Shown here piece by piece: positions 47,732-60,357 of a stretch of 64,000 nucleotides of DNA (position 1 is its first letter; each line of letters begins with the position of its first letter). Location of the stretch: contig CM046350.1 of NCBI GenBank assembly GCA_025403435.1, forward strand, positions 25,855,661 through 25,919,660, read 5' to 3'. Position numbers and translations under genes: made by a program. Source of the DNA: Artocarpus heterophyllus. Lineage: Eukaryota > Streptophyta > Magnoliopsida > Rosales > Moraceae. The notes under the pieces are model-generated. The model was not told the DNA's origin and searched no databases. It saw only the letters and a list, made by a program, of their open reading frames with translations.

Positions 47732-50700
47732 TGTAAGAATGTTTTCCAAGGTTGTTCAAAAAGTTTGTTTCTAATTTTCAATGGTTTGATTAAATATTCA
47801 AAGGATGTTTATGATCAAATAATTAATTGTTTAAGATGGAATAAAAAAAAATGTTTGCATGGATCCTGGGTATGTTTTCTCAATGTATGTTTTCAAGCTA
47901 TATGATTGAACTCAAAGTAAAAGTATGTAATGTATGAATATAACGACATCTATGATGTCCGTAAAAGAGCGTTACAATATATGTCTATCGGGTCCCTTTT
48001 GCTAGCTCACATATTTTCCTGTAACGATATAACGTGTTTTTCCTACAAATTGGTAACTTATGTTAATTCTAAAATAGCATAAAATTTGGTTGATTAGATT
48101 TTTGACAAGTCATGTTAGTTTATTGGTTGAATTAATTTTGTAAATTAATTCAAAATAAATATATTGAATTATAAATATATATATTATTTGATATGAGATT
48201 CTCTGTATATGATTGTTTTAGTTAGATAACTTTTGCATTAGGTTATTTGAATTAAAATTGAGGTTTTATGAAAGATTCTCAGGTCAAATAAATGGGTAAT
48301 TATCCATTCGGATCAAAACCGCATAGATTCTAGATCAAGTGAGTTGTTTGGAGCATGGAAAGACCAACACTATGTCAACCCCAACCATCCAGTCGACCGA
48401 ACTACACTAGGGCCGGTTGACTGGGCTACCACATTAGCAATACATGGGTAATGCATTTTGTTACTAGATTTTGATCCAGAGTTGAATTTTAAAGTCCAAT
48501 TTGATAAGAACGAGTGCCCTACCTACCTCTATATATAGGAAACGTGTTCTTATTGTTAATTAGATCACTTGAGAAATTTAGATGAAATATTCTAGTGAGA
48601 GAAACTCTGAAACTCCCATAAAATTATTTTTCAACATCAATAATTGTAATTCTTGGTTTTCTCTTGTGTTTGAACGGAGACATTACCAAGAGGAAGGCTG
48701 AACGATTTGTGCCCACTTATATTTCGATCATAGAATAAAGAATAGCAAAGAAGATCAGTTGATTGAGGCTTTTTCAATCACGATTCTTATGTAGTAGTTC
48801 TAAAATAATTATTCAGTCAAAAATACAGTTTTTGGTCTAAAAGAGATACAAAAGTTCTTCGATTAATTTATGATATATAGTAGGTCTAACTCATTTTATA
48901 GAAAAAAGTTTTATTAAAAAATTAAAATTCCATTTCATACTTGTTTTCCAACAATTATGTTGTTTACTTGGTTAAAATCTTAGACAAAATAAGAATAAAA
49001 TAAATGTGCTCTCAAAATTACCCTTAAATATCGTAAATAATAATTAAATTCAAGTAAGGGCACATTTCGTAGATAGGTTATGCAACTTATACAACTATTA
49101 ATATTTGAAGTTTCTAAGTCGAACATACAATATACATAATATCGTATTCTTAGCATCAAATCTAAGAATTCTTCACCCAACACTATAAAAATTCCCTAAA
49201 CTAAAATTTAGTAAATGTGCCCTGAATGTATAGATGACTAGGGAATATGGCCGTAGTCCTATATAGGAGCGTTAAAAAAATCAAATAGTGAAATATGTTC
49301 AATCCAAATCAAACTAAACCAATTGTTAACTAATTTTGAGTTATTGAGCAGTTTAAACTATTTTTTACATTAATTTTAGCTAACGGTTTGGTAATTAGTT
49401 TAGACTGGCCAAGCCACCCAAAAATACACCTATATATATATATTTTATTTTTAAAATATTTTAATTGATTATGTTATTTTTTATTGGTCATAAAAGAAGG
49501 TTCCAGACTAATAAAATGCATCCAATCACACTCAATAACTAAAAATAATACTACGAAAATTATCTTTATTTTTACGGACTGCTTTATAATTTGTCAAAAA
49601 TCTTTTTTAGCCTCAAAATGTAAACCGACCAAACTAAACTATCCAAACCAGTAATGAATGATTTGGTTTAATTTGGTTTTTTGTCAAATATATCAAAACC
49701 CCTTGAATATGATTTATTTTTGGTTTCATGTTGGCTTTTTTTATAAAAAAAAATCCCAAATTGCCCACAAAGCCCCTAGTCCTATGTAGTAAATGACATA
49801 TCTTAAGATTTTTATTGTAACAAATAAGCTATTTTTATTTGTAATATATAACTTATTTACTAAAATTTGTAGCAGATGGAATTTTTTTAAATCTATTTTT
49901 AAGTTAAAATGTATTTTTTTTGCCTACTCATATTTTATTTTATTTTATTTTATTGTTTTGTTCTTTTCTTTGGGTTTGCTTTTCTATCTTCTTTCTCCTT
50001 TCCCTTCTTAGATCTTTTCTCAGGATATCATCTCAAGGGCATGTTCTCTCTCTTTCTCTCTATCGTATTGTTGTGATGGGCAACGACTACGAATATCTAG
50101 GTGAAGTGTTACAATGGGAGATGTCATTGTGAAGCTCCACGAGCTGTTTTAGCAAGTTGTCGCATCGCGAAGCTTTGCGTCTCTCTCTCATCAGGGCTTT
50201 TTCTATCTAGCGCATAAGGTTTCCTCAATGTAGGGCTAATTCGGAGAGGATTTTCAATTTGAGGTAAATCATAATACTTACTAAATAAAAAATTGATAAA
50301 CACTGAATAAAAATAAATTAATTTTAATTCTAAAATAATATCTCGGATGTCTAAGTGTCAGGTTGTAACTAGTGAAAGTGTTCCAATTAATAAGATGACA
50401 CATAGAATGCAACATGTAGGGCTTTGCGTCTCACACCCAACTCCTATAAGAGTGGGCTTGCGCCACATTGATAAGGGCAAGGGATGGAGTTTTTTTTAAT
50501 CCCACCTTGTTATATAAATATGTTCCTATAAACCTTTTTAGGTAGTTTTTTTTGGCCTCCATTACAAGGTTTTCTATCCTCCCACTTTTAAATAAAAAGA
50601 GGCCATGGCTAAGGTAAACTAGAAGGAGAATTGAACAAAGAAAGTTTGTCGGTGACCAAGGTATTTTTATAATTCATTTTAGCGCATATATATTGGAAAA

Positions 50701-50962
50701 ACTATATTTTAAAATTCATTTCAACATATATAGATTAGAAAAAAAGTACCTTTATTTATGGGAAGTACCTTTTCAAATATGTTTAAAAATATATAAATAT
50801 TGTGGAAGAAAAAAAAAGGTAAAACAAGTAAGAAAAAATAATTATCAAAAGATGGAGGTAGTGACAAAAAAAAAAAAAAGAAAAAAGAAAAAAAAGAATG
50901 TTTTGGGAGTTTAGATCAAAACTCATTTTGGTCCAAAACCTTAGACTGTAAAGTGCGATTGA

Positions 50963-50963
<1 letters not shown>

Positions 50964-50999
<36 letters not shown>
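50964..50999. repeat. (TA)n microsatellite
   Basis: About 18 TA units. Confidence 0.95.
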
Positions 51000-51003
<4 letters not shown>

Positions 51004-51824
51004 TAGAATATGTCCATATTGTGCAAAGCAAAAACTATTTCAAGCAATCTTTAATTGTAAATCAAAGTTAGTTTTCAAAGTCAAGGATAAATTGCATTCA
51101 TGCATCTTAAACTTATTGTCTTTTGTATGTGGTATCTTAAAATTTTAATTTTAGTGGGACTGTAAATTTTACAATCCATGACAATGCAGTCCAATCAATA
51201 ACTAATGTCAATTAATGGAAGATAATTAGGGTCCAAAATTCTAAAATAAAAAAAATACAAGACCCAACTTGCCAACAATAAAAAATTTAGGACCTCTTTG
51301 TAAAAATGCCATGAGTAATTTTCGATCATTAGTTAATGTCTATTAGTTGTTGAATCAAAATTGCAAAAAATTTTAAAATTTAGGGTGCTATTTGATAGTG
51401 TTATCGAAAGTTCAAGCTCAAAGTTACCAAAAACTCAAAGTTCAGGATGCACCAATGTAATCAACCCTAAAGTCAAGTATGATACAAATGGGTTCTCGTC
51501 TGTTATGAGTGGTTTTATACGCACATTCTGCTTAACTTTCTTTACTTTTCTTCTAAATAAGACCCTACATAATTTCAAAATGATCACACACTTCCCTTAT
51601 TTCAAAATTATTCCTAAATTAAAATTTTGAGGTACAATAGAGACTGTTTGAAAAATATATGCAAAAACTTCAGTTAAAACCGTTTCAGGCAAATCTGAAG
51701 AAGAGTTGTATGTAAATAATAATAACTACAAGGATGCACAACAACAGCTTAAAAACGATCAAGAAGAAAAAAATAACGAACACAAAAAAAAAGACGAGAA
51801 ACAATCGTGACACAGTAAATAGTA

Positions 51825-51851
51825 AATAATAATAATAATAATAATAATAAT
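51825..51851. repeat. (AAT)n microsatellite
   Basis: About nine AAT units. Confidence 0.95.
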
Positions 51852-53284
51852 ATACCTCCATCTAATTTTTAGAATAGTTATTAAAAGTTGAAAATTAGGG
51901 TTTTGAAGTTTATAATTTGAGGATGTGTGGGGGAGAGAATAAAAACTCTATGATAGATTTTTATAATAAAATGTAATTATATAATTATCCATTATAATTA
52001 TCATTCTTTATTATTTTATGATAATGGTTTTTTTTTTTTTTTGTAATAAGAAATTTTAATTTGATGTTTTGTGCCAAAAATCAAGTAGAGTATGTGAATA
52101 GAACCACTTGACTTGATTCACCACTTTTAGCTAAAGTTATTTGTTCACTAAGCAAGTGGTGGAAGTAAGTGAAGAGAAAGCAGAGAGACCATGCCCAACT
52201 AGCCTATCAATGGTGGTAGAAATTCTCTCGTTCCATGGTCGAAGAAAAGAGAGAAACTGAGAAACGGGAAAACAATTGTCAAATGACTGCTCATTGTGAT
52301 CTTTTATTTGCATACTGGTTAAGTGCCATGTGTTTGTGGTTAATAATCTTGTAGATTCTATACACATCAAAATTAACTCATTTGTAATTTTTCTTATGCC
52401 ATTTCATATATTAAAAACATTTAGATAGGATATATACAAATTATATTGATAAGAACAAATTAGAGAAAGTATTTAATAAGAAAATAATAATTGAAAGAGT
52501 TGCATAAAAATGTTTAAAAAAATATTTGAAAAAAAAATGGTTTGGTAGGCTAAATAATTAGGGAAACATTTGTAAAAATTACTTTATATTAGCAACAAAA
52601 AAAATCTATTTCAAGAAATGCACTGAAAAAATTAAAACACAAAGGAGCGGCCTTTAACAAGAAGGGAAAAAATAAAGACACATTTGAAGATAATATTTTA
52701 AGAAAAGTAAAGCATGGAGAAAAAAGTATTTCAAACAGTCATATAAATATATATAGGAAGTGAATATGATTTGGAGGTCTAGACCTTTCGTACTCAGCTG
52801 GCACCTTTATTTGCTTTATGGAACTGCTGTTTTGAGTGATCTATACTTGTTGATGGCAATGCTAGATCTATAATGCATTTATTTCACTGTTGGAGTGACT
52901 GAATGTTACCGGTGGAAATCTGTTTTGGGCCGCTGTAATTCGTGCAGAGACCTTATCCCAAATATGTACTTTATTTATTTATCTATTTATTTATTTTTTT
53001 CAATTTCTTGCTTCAACAATGCAAATCAGTTGAATACGATATAGGGCCAACACAACATTTGCTAATAGGATAACAACAAATGTGCTCTATTAAACATAAA
53101 ATTGTGCAGCTTTGATAATTAAATATTGTCATATATTTTGTTCTAAAAGAGAATATACCATATTTTTAATATGAAGATGTTAAATTTAAAAAAAAAATAT
53201 GAAAGATTTGAAGTAATTATGTTTTTTTGGAGAAATATTGTCAAGCCATTTAAGAACCATAGTTTAAACCAAAAATTTTGGTCT

Positions 53285-55460
53285 AAACCTGTAACGTCCC
53301 GAAATTTATTTAATGTTAAGTGTAATATAAATGGTGGATTAGTGTGCCATAATTAAAGTTTTAACATTTATTAGACTATTTGGTTGGATTTTTGAAATTT
53401 TGGTTGTTTTATTAAATTAATGAATTCGAATGATTTCTTATTGTTTTAAAATGATGTTTTGAGTTTTAAAACACAACAATTTGTAAAATGTTAAAAATAC
53501 TCCGTTTTGCAAAACCGTGGGCGGCACATGGTTTTCGCACAGTAAAACCGCCCACCGATTTTCTCTATTTATTTCCTTCCTTCCTCTCTCTCTCCTCACT
53601 CTCCCGCAACACCTCTCTCTCTTCTCTCTCTCTCTCGGCAGCTCACTCTCTCTCTCTCTCAATTCTCTCTCTAATTTTTGAAACCACATTCGAATCCAAG
53701 CTTCGGGACAGCAAGGAGGAAGCTCGGGGACGTGATTCGGCAACCGAGAACGCGGATTGAAGCTTCGATTCGAGGTTAGATTCGAAATTTCTAAACTTTT
53801 TACAAAATTTTCAATTTTGTGTGTTTTTGAAATCTAAGTTTGTTTTAGCTTAGAAAACCGTGGATTTGTGTTAAATGAGCTTAGAACAACTAGAATCTAA
53901 GCTTAGATTGAAGAAAAACGGATTGGATTCAAGATTTTTCATTTTTCTCCTCTTTTTCTCATTTTCGGATTTTTGAGGATTTTGAGTTTAAATGTTGTTT
54001 AAATGATTCCAAACATGTTCTAGAATGTTTTTTATCAACTATAGTTGTTTTTCATGCCTGGGATTTGAGAAAAACAGGTTAGAAACAAGATTTGGATTTT
54101 GGGGATCGAGAAACCCGTGGCTGGGATTTCTGGGTTTTCCTAGTTCGGCAGGCCGAAGTTCATGTTCGGCAGGCCGGAGTGATGATCGGCAGGCCGGTGT
54201 TCTTCCGACCGACAGGCTGAATCTGGGGAAATGTTCGGCAGGCCGAACCTTGTTTCCGGTAGGCCGAACTGTGCAGTTCGGCAGGCCGAACCAGGGCGTC
54301 CGGCAGGCCGACCGAGGCATGGAAAATTTTGTGATTTTTACCCGTTTTCACTGTTTTGAACCCTGATTTAAATCCCAACCTTATAGGATGATTTTAATGA
54401 TACAAATGGCACACTAGGACATCATGAAATGATTTAGTAATATAGAATGTCTCGAACTAGATATTGATTGACTTAGTTTGTATCTAGGATCGTTCGTGGT
54501 TCCGTGGAGCTAACGTATAGCGGACCGAGATTACGGTGTGGGGTACCGGCACGAGTATTGAGGTAGGAATTCTATCCTATTCCTTTGGTAGCCTGGTTTT
54601 GAAATAATTTAGCTTTGAAAAAGGTTTCTATCAAAATGTTTTCAACGGTGTTTGAAAATGGATTTACCGGCTATATTTTAATATACCGTGATTATGAAAT
54701 GAATTTCATAATAAATGTAATTGACAACACTCGGTAATTGGGTTTTGAATGATAATGAAAATAAACACATGGGCATGATGCCATACCAGAGATCGGGTCG
54801 TGTAGCGATCGACCTTGGGGGCAGGTCCCGAAACCCAGCTGGGCCACTACGGTGGTGATATCATGGTTTGCCTAGGTAAAAGTAAACTGGTGCTTTGATT
54901 TGACGAGTAGACTGTTCTGTGTCAGAACGGTTCTACTCAATTTATTTATTTATTTATTCAAGTTCCCTTTTTGTATAACTCCTGATAATGTTATGTTTCT
55001 TTGTATAAAACTATTTTATAAAACATAGTCCTACTGAGCCTTTCGCTCACGTTTTATCTGTTTTAAATTCCCCCCTTCTAGGTGGTTTCCCATTTAGGTT
55101 TGGAGAAGATTCTTCGGACCGAACTCAGGAGCAATAGGAGAATTTATTTACATTCTGTATTTATTAATCAAGGCATGTAAGACTTAACTTTATTTGTACT
55201 TGGACTGTAATTGTATTTGTGATATTGTCAGATCCATGTGTGTGCACAAGTTGTGGGTTGTGGAACCCATATTCGCGGTTTTTATTCAATTATTATTATT
55301 TGCTAAATATTTATAAATTCGTTTATCAAATGTGGTGGAAAATCTTCTTAATTTCTTACTTAATTGGATTCTTAAACACTCGATTTTTAATTAAATTCTC
55401 TTTTAATTAATCTAAATATTCCGCCACGTCACCCCCCGTACTCCGGGGCGTGACAAAACC
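53285..55460 (+). mobile_element. Solo LTR C, target duplication AAACC
   Basis: The element is 53290-55455 (2166 bp), TGTAACGTCCCG...CGGGGCGTGACA, with exact AAACC flanks (53285-53289, 55456-55460). Landmarks: a (TC)n-rich leader (53570-53665), a donor-like CGAG/GTTAGA near 53773, an eight-unit palindrome array, an ACTGAGCCTTTCGCTCAC block near 55032, and an acceptor-like CCCCTTCTAG ending 55081. Its family differs from A/B but the layout is the same. No coding region. Confidence 0.85.
54144..54312 (+). repeat. Palindrome array of LTR C (eight units)
   Basis: Units start at 54144, 54165, 54186, 54207, 54234, 54256, 54277 and 54299 (steps 21, 21, 21, 27, 22, 21, 22). Three units (54144, 54234, 54277) are the perfect TTCGGCAGGCCGAA. 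Confidence 0.85.
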
Positions 55461-58400
55461 TAAACTAATGTTTGGCAACATTAAAAGAAAAAGTCAATAT
55501 TAGTCTAAATTATCATCCTTGATTCAAACCTATTTGCTACAGGATAAACTATGCACTTTTTTTCTTTTTCACTCTCTTCTAACTCAAGTTTAAAAATATC
55601 ATTACTTATTCATTCCGACTAGATGGAGACGATTTTTCTTCCTATGCATTTAACATGATGAGAGGAGCAAACCCTAACCATATTACCCATGAAAATTTAC
55701 CATATTTATTGAGTTGTTTTTAGCTTTGTTAGAAAATAATATAAGTTCAAACCAATGTTTCAAGCATTTATCCAAATACCATTTAACTCCTTCTAATTTA
55801 AACTCTCCTTTTTCAAAAACCAATTCAAACACCAGCTCAACATGAAAATCTCAACTAAAACTCCAATTAAGATGTCTCTGAACTATAAGTAGATGTTCAT
55901 TTTTGTATTTTCCCTCGGACTATGCTCTCTATATCATTTTGTCTCCCCTTTTTAAATTTTGTTATTACTTCATTTCATACCTTGTTTCGTTAGGATATAA
56001 TGTCCTTTCCAAGTCCTCTGGCTTCATGAGCAAATGCCACCTTCTTCCAACTTTAGGGGACCTTTAGATCGACCTACTCCATATACCATCAGGTAATTCG
56101 AACCCAAATATGAAAAAAACAGTTAAAGAAAAAAAAACCTACAAATTCCTTGAAAAAAATTAGAGCTCGTGAAATTTCCCAAAAAAAAAAACACTATCTT
56201 CCAAAGATATGGGGGTCACATATATTTATTTATTTATTTACTTTTTGTATTTTTTCCTTAAGTTATCCTTTTTGTTTGCGATAGAACGGGCTGTTGAAAA
56301 AAAAAAAGGAGAAAAAAAAAAAAACAACAACAACAAACATCCATAGAGGTTGTTATGGAGGAGGTTCTTAGAGTTGGAAGAAAATGACATTAAATGATTA
56401 AGCCAAATAAAACTATCAACGACCCATATTCAAAAAAGGTGACAAAGAAAATACAAAACAATAATACATAAAAAAATAATGTGAAATATTTGTAATAAAA
56501 ACATATTTACGGTAACCAACGAAAAGGTAAATATTTTACAACGAGGAAAGTAATGAAAAAATAATAGAAAGAAACCAATTCTTGATCATAACCTTTTGTT
56601 TGCAAACATAATTCAATGTCTTTTATTGAATAATAATAATCTAACTTGGGATTGATTGACTTATTTTGATCTCGTCTAAACGAACCTTCTATGTTGTTTG
56701 TGGTTTTATTTTTCCTTAAGTATCAAATCTCTTTGATATATCAAATGTTTTTTCTAAAAAAAAATTTGTACAAGAGTTTTCATAACACATTATAAATTTC
56801 ATACTGACATTTTTATTTCTTATTAGAAAATTTAAAACCTATTTTTGACCTATTTAAGTTTGAATTAAATTGGTTTAAACTGAGTTGAGTTGTTCTACAG
56901 TATGTTTGGCCAGAGGGAGATATAGAGAGCGGGAGATCGATGCCACTGCAGAATGGGTAGCAAGAAACAATATGCAATCTCACTGTTCCAAAAACCTATC
57001 TAATTCTTTCCTCTAGTGAATAGTAATTACTGATTAGAGTAATGTCATTCCCAAATCGAAATATGGATACTCTTCCTTTTATCATTTTATTTTTCAGAAC
57101 TCGGGCTAGACCAGTGGTTCCAAATTCTGAACCTAAAATTTCTTTGTCGTTTTCTTCTCAGTGAAAGAAGATGAGGGGTTATTTTTTATTTTATTTTATT
57201 TTATTTTTTTTTTGAGGAATGGAAAAGTAAAGTTAGTTCAGAAAAATAGACAATGAAATGGTGTCAAAAATAGCCCAAGTATGCTGCTAAAAAAAAGCTC
57301 AAGCATGAAACACCAAGTCGTTTTCCCTTTCTCATTAATTTTGCCTTAACGGTGTTATGTGACGTATCCGGTTGAATCCTCAATTTCTACCCCCTCGCTG
57401 AATCACAGCCGTCAAAAACCAGGTCAACGTGGCCCTTTATAAGTTTGGACGGTCTAGAAGCTTCGGTGGGTAAGGACCCTAGAGTCCCATATGTTTACTA
57501 ACAAACTTATTTAATTCTATAAGTTATAACCTCGTATTAATAAAATAATAAAACCTAATCTAAAAAATATACTATATAAAACTAAGATCCATAATTTTAT
57601 AAATAGTAAGATTTTAACCCTTAAAAAGATCAAATGATTTTTCTATATATATAGCAACTTTGGGAAAAAAAACCCAAAGAGGAAAAAGGACGAAAACTTT
57701 AGAAAAAACAAAAGAAAAAAAAGAACAAAAAGAAGAGTGAAAAAAGAAGGAGCTGCCACATGATGCAAGGAGAGAGGGTAATTAAATTTTTTTTTTTTTA
57801 CCCTTTTATATATGTATAGACAGAGATAGATATAGATTAGATGTGCAAATAATATCATGAATACACACGAGTTAATTTGTTACTGATCAATGTCATGAAA
57901 TTGTCTAACTAATAACAACATTCTTATTCCCCTCAAAAAAAATTAAAAAAAAAACATTCTGATAATCATCCTAACGAATTCCATAAAGATAGCCTAGCAC
58001 AACTAAGCAAAGCTAACTACTTTAAGCACGTCAACATCTGATTGGTTAAGTATACCACGACCTACTCTAAACAACGTAAAATCCCCTTGTTTTCTGCTGG
58101 AAAATAGCGTCAGATCAAACTTAAGGTGCATTCATGATTTAATATTTTTTTTAGTAAAAAAAAAAAGTGGTCTAAAGAAAAGGACCTGATATTTGATTGA
58201 TAGTTACGAACTAGTCTTTTAATTTTTCAAAAAAAAATAAAAATAAACAAATGACAGATTTTGGCCACTTTTTTTTTTTAAAAATAGGAGCCAAACTTTT
58301 TTGAGGCAAGTGGAAGAACTTTATACACACACACATATATATATATAAATTGCCAGTTTTATAAAGATTAACTATAGTTTATCACTAATAATCCAATTTA

Positions 58401-59360
58401 TCACTGACTTATTAATAGTTTGTCAATGATAAAACGATAAATTACAAAGTGAAATTGGTTAATCACTAATTGATTAGTGATAAATTAACACCAAGTTAAA
58501 CAATCTTAAACTATAATCAGTAAATCACTGATTAATATTTCAAAAACAGACATTCTCTAATTGTGCAAATTACTAATTTACTCTCAAATCACTTAATTTT
58601 ATTAGTTTGTTCGAGGGTTTTTCATGCTTTTATTATTATTTTGTATTTTTGACTTGTTAAAATATTCAAAAACAAAATTAATAGTGAATTTTACACAATC
58701 CACTATGTACTTATAATTATAAATCCAAACCGACTCAACTTAATTAAAAACTTCAAAATGGACAAATTAATCAAAAAAATTGACTTTTCACTTTGGTTGA
58801 TGGTTTTTTCCTTCAAACTAACAAAACCAACAATTAACACCGTAGTTTGTTCACTCTCTCTTGTGATTTTTCTTCCATAAGAAGCAACTTGAGTTTACAT
58901 TATATATGTTCCGTATGTATATCTAGACATGCATGCGTGCTCTATAGTTTATACTTTTTAGCCCATGGGATAGCTAAATGGCCAGTTAATTATCACTCTC
59001 TTAGTTTCTTGAATGTACTTCCTTTGAAAAAGAATAAAATAAAACAAAATTAAAAAGTAGAAGACCCTAAAAGGCATGAGATAATAAAACTTACGCTGCT
59101 TTTATAATATATATACACACTACTATTTATATTTTTAGTGCTACCATTTCTGAAAAGGACTTTCATTAAGCAAGAAATTGGGAAACAAGAGCATATGTCG
59201 CCAACAAACATAGGCAAATCAAGAAATGACAGTTGTGATCCACTTAATTCAAAAATTATTAAATTACCCTATAATTTTATTTATGTATAATCAAACACAT
59301 AAGCTATCTTAAAAAATGTTCTTTTTTTCTTTTTGACAAGCCTACGTTCCAATTTAACAT
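55461..59360. other. AT-rich intergenic sequence without a supported gene
   Basis: Poly-A/T runs and short tandem tracts such as (TTTA)n near 56224 and (TTTTA)n near 57185. A somewhat GC-richer patch at 57350-57485 shows no coding features. A short Phe/Leu-rich reverse-strand frame (57643-57858) is low-complexity. Confidence 0.5.
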
Positions 59361-59760
59361 TTATTTAAAAGAGTAACATATGTTACCCACATATAAAAGA
59401 TGCACCAAACCCTATTATCTATACACAAACAGAAAGAAAAAGGAAAAAAATATAAACAAAAAAGATATGGTAGGAAAAGTAACAAGGGTTATAACTTTTA
59501 TAATATCAAATGCTATAACTTTTCCTATTATATCTTTTTTGTTTATATTTTTTTCTTTTCTCTTTCCGTTTGTGTATATATAATGGAGTTTAGCGCATCT
59601 TTTATTTAAAAGAGTAATAAATGCTACCCACGAATAAAAGATGCGCCAAACTCTGTTATCTATACACAAACAGAAAGAGAACAGAAAGAAATATAAACAA
59701 AAAAGATATGATAGGAAAAGTAATAATGGTTATAACTATTACAATATCAAATGCTATAAT
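59361..59760. repeat. Foldback repeat with tandem duplication (three arms)
   Basis: Direct copies at 59361-59519 and 59602-59760 keep a constant 241-bp offset. Between them, 59521-59606 is the reverse complement of the arm in each copy (TCTTTTTTGTTTATATTTTT against AAAAATATAAACAAAAAAGA). The arm order is plus, minus, plus. This looks like a hairpin-type MITE that gained a partial tandem duplication. Confidence 0.75.
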
Positions 59761-60342
59761 AAAATTGCCTGTAGCTCCACCCTGGTCTACGCTTGTGACA
59801 CGTGGACCCGCCGCTAGCGGCATCTAATGGTGTAGCCGATGGTTCTACTAGGGTTATTCACACAAAACCTTGTTTGTCTTCTTGTCCAACAAGAAATCCA
59901 ACTACAACCACTAAAATTGCAAAAAATTAGAATTAATTAAACTTAATCATATTGGGAAGTTCTTTATCAACTTAGAGACTTCATGTGCCTCCATTTTTAA
60001 GAAAATCACATAATAGGATAAACAACTAGTAGGGAAGTTACAGTGATGATAGACTTCCCCTCTAGCAAATACACCTGATAACAAAAATACATTAAATCTC
60101 CAAAGGACCATATGCGATATAATTAAAATAAGTATCAACCATTGAAATAAATAATAATTAACATAAACATAAAAATTAGAAACAATAGAAATCATATATC
60201 TCGTGTATATTCCACAAACACATATAGAACCTAAAGTGCCAACTTTCTAAATACAATTATCCCGAAATCAACACATACATTACATGTATACTAAATAGGA
60301 GATTGGAGGAGTCAATTATTGTACATAACATGATCATCAGTA
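59761..60342 (-). other. Possible leader/internal remnant of the minus-strand copia-like element
   Basis: It lies just downstream, on the minus strand, of the primer-binding site. No gag or pol could be recognised, so the element is truncated. The left limit is unknown; a GC-rich patch at 59768-59850 may be unrelated. Confidence 0.3.
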
Positions 60343-60355
60343 GGCTCTGATACCA
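60343..60355 (-). other. Primer-binding site (initiator tRNA-Met type)
   Basis: On the minus strand it reads TGGTATCAGAGCC, the sequence used by most plant copia elements to pair with initiator tRNA-Met. It lies two bases after the LTR end (...CCCAACA). Confidence 0.85.
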
Positions 60356-60357
60356 GT

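Larger units (their letters stand above)
44951..47981 (+). mobile_element. Solo LTR B nested in the copia-like solo LTR; target duplication ATATA
   Basis: The element is 44956-47976 (3021 bp), TGTAACACCC...GCGTTACA, with ATATA on both sides (44951-44955, 47977-47981). It is the same family as LTR A, with the same array architecture, GACGGCGCGCCTACGATGATG block (47279) and splice-like signals (donor 45800, acceptor ending 47513). It has a longer (TCTC)n leader (45635-45680). No internal coding region, hence solo LTR. Confidence 0.85.
43960..48958 (+). mobile_element. Solo LTR (copia-like family) split by LTR B; target duplication ATTAT
   Basis: TGTTAGACTTAGTGCCC starts at 43965 and ...TTTTCCAACA ends at 48953. 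Exact ATTAT pentamers flank it (43960-43964, 48954-48958). Removing LTR B and one target copy leaves 1963 bp. It has a TATA-like CTATATATAGG near 48531. The related minus-strand LTR at 60358 carries an initiator-Met-type primer site, which supports a copia family. Confidence 0.8.
48959..53284. other. AT-rich intergenic sequence without a supported gene
   Basis: Contains the microsatellites listed below and poly-A/T runs. Short open frames (for example 50693-50914, Lys-rich) are low-complexity and unsupported. I see no transposon ends here. Confidence 0.5.

Noticed and set aside
51361..51630. 89-residue open frame with a reasonable composition
   Set aside because: No recognisable motif, isolated in AT-rich DNA without gene-like context.
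54025..54366. Open frames rich in Ala-Gly-Arg/Pro-Ala repeats over the LTR C array (both strands)
   Set aside because: A translation of the palindrome array; the same repeat is open on both strands and is not protein-like.
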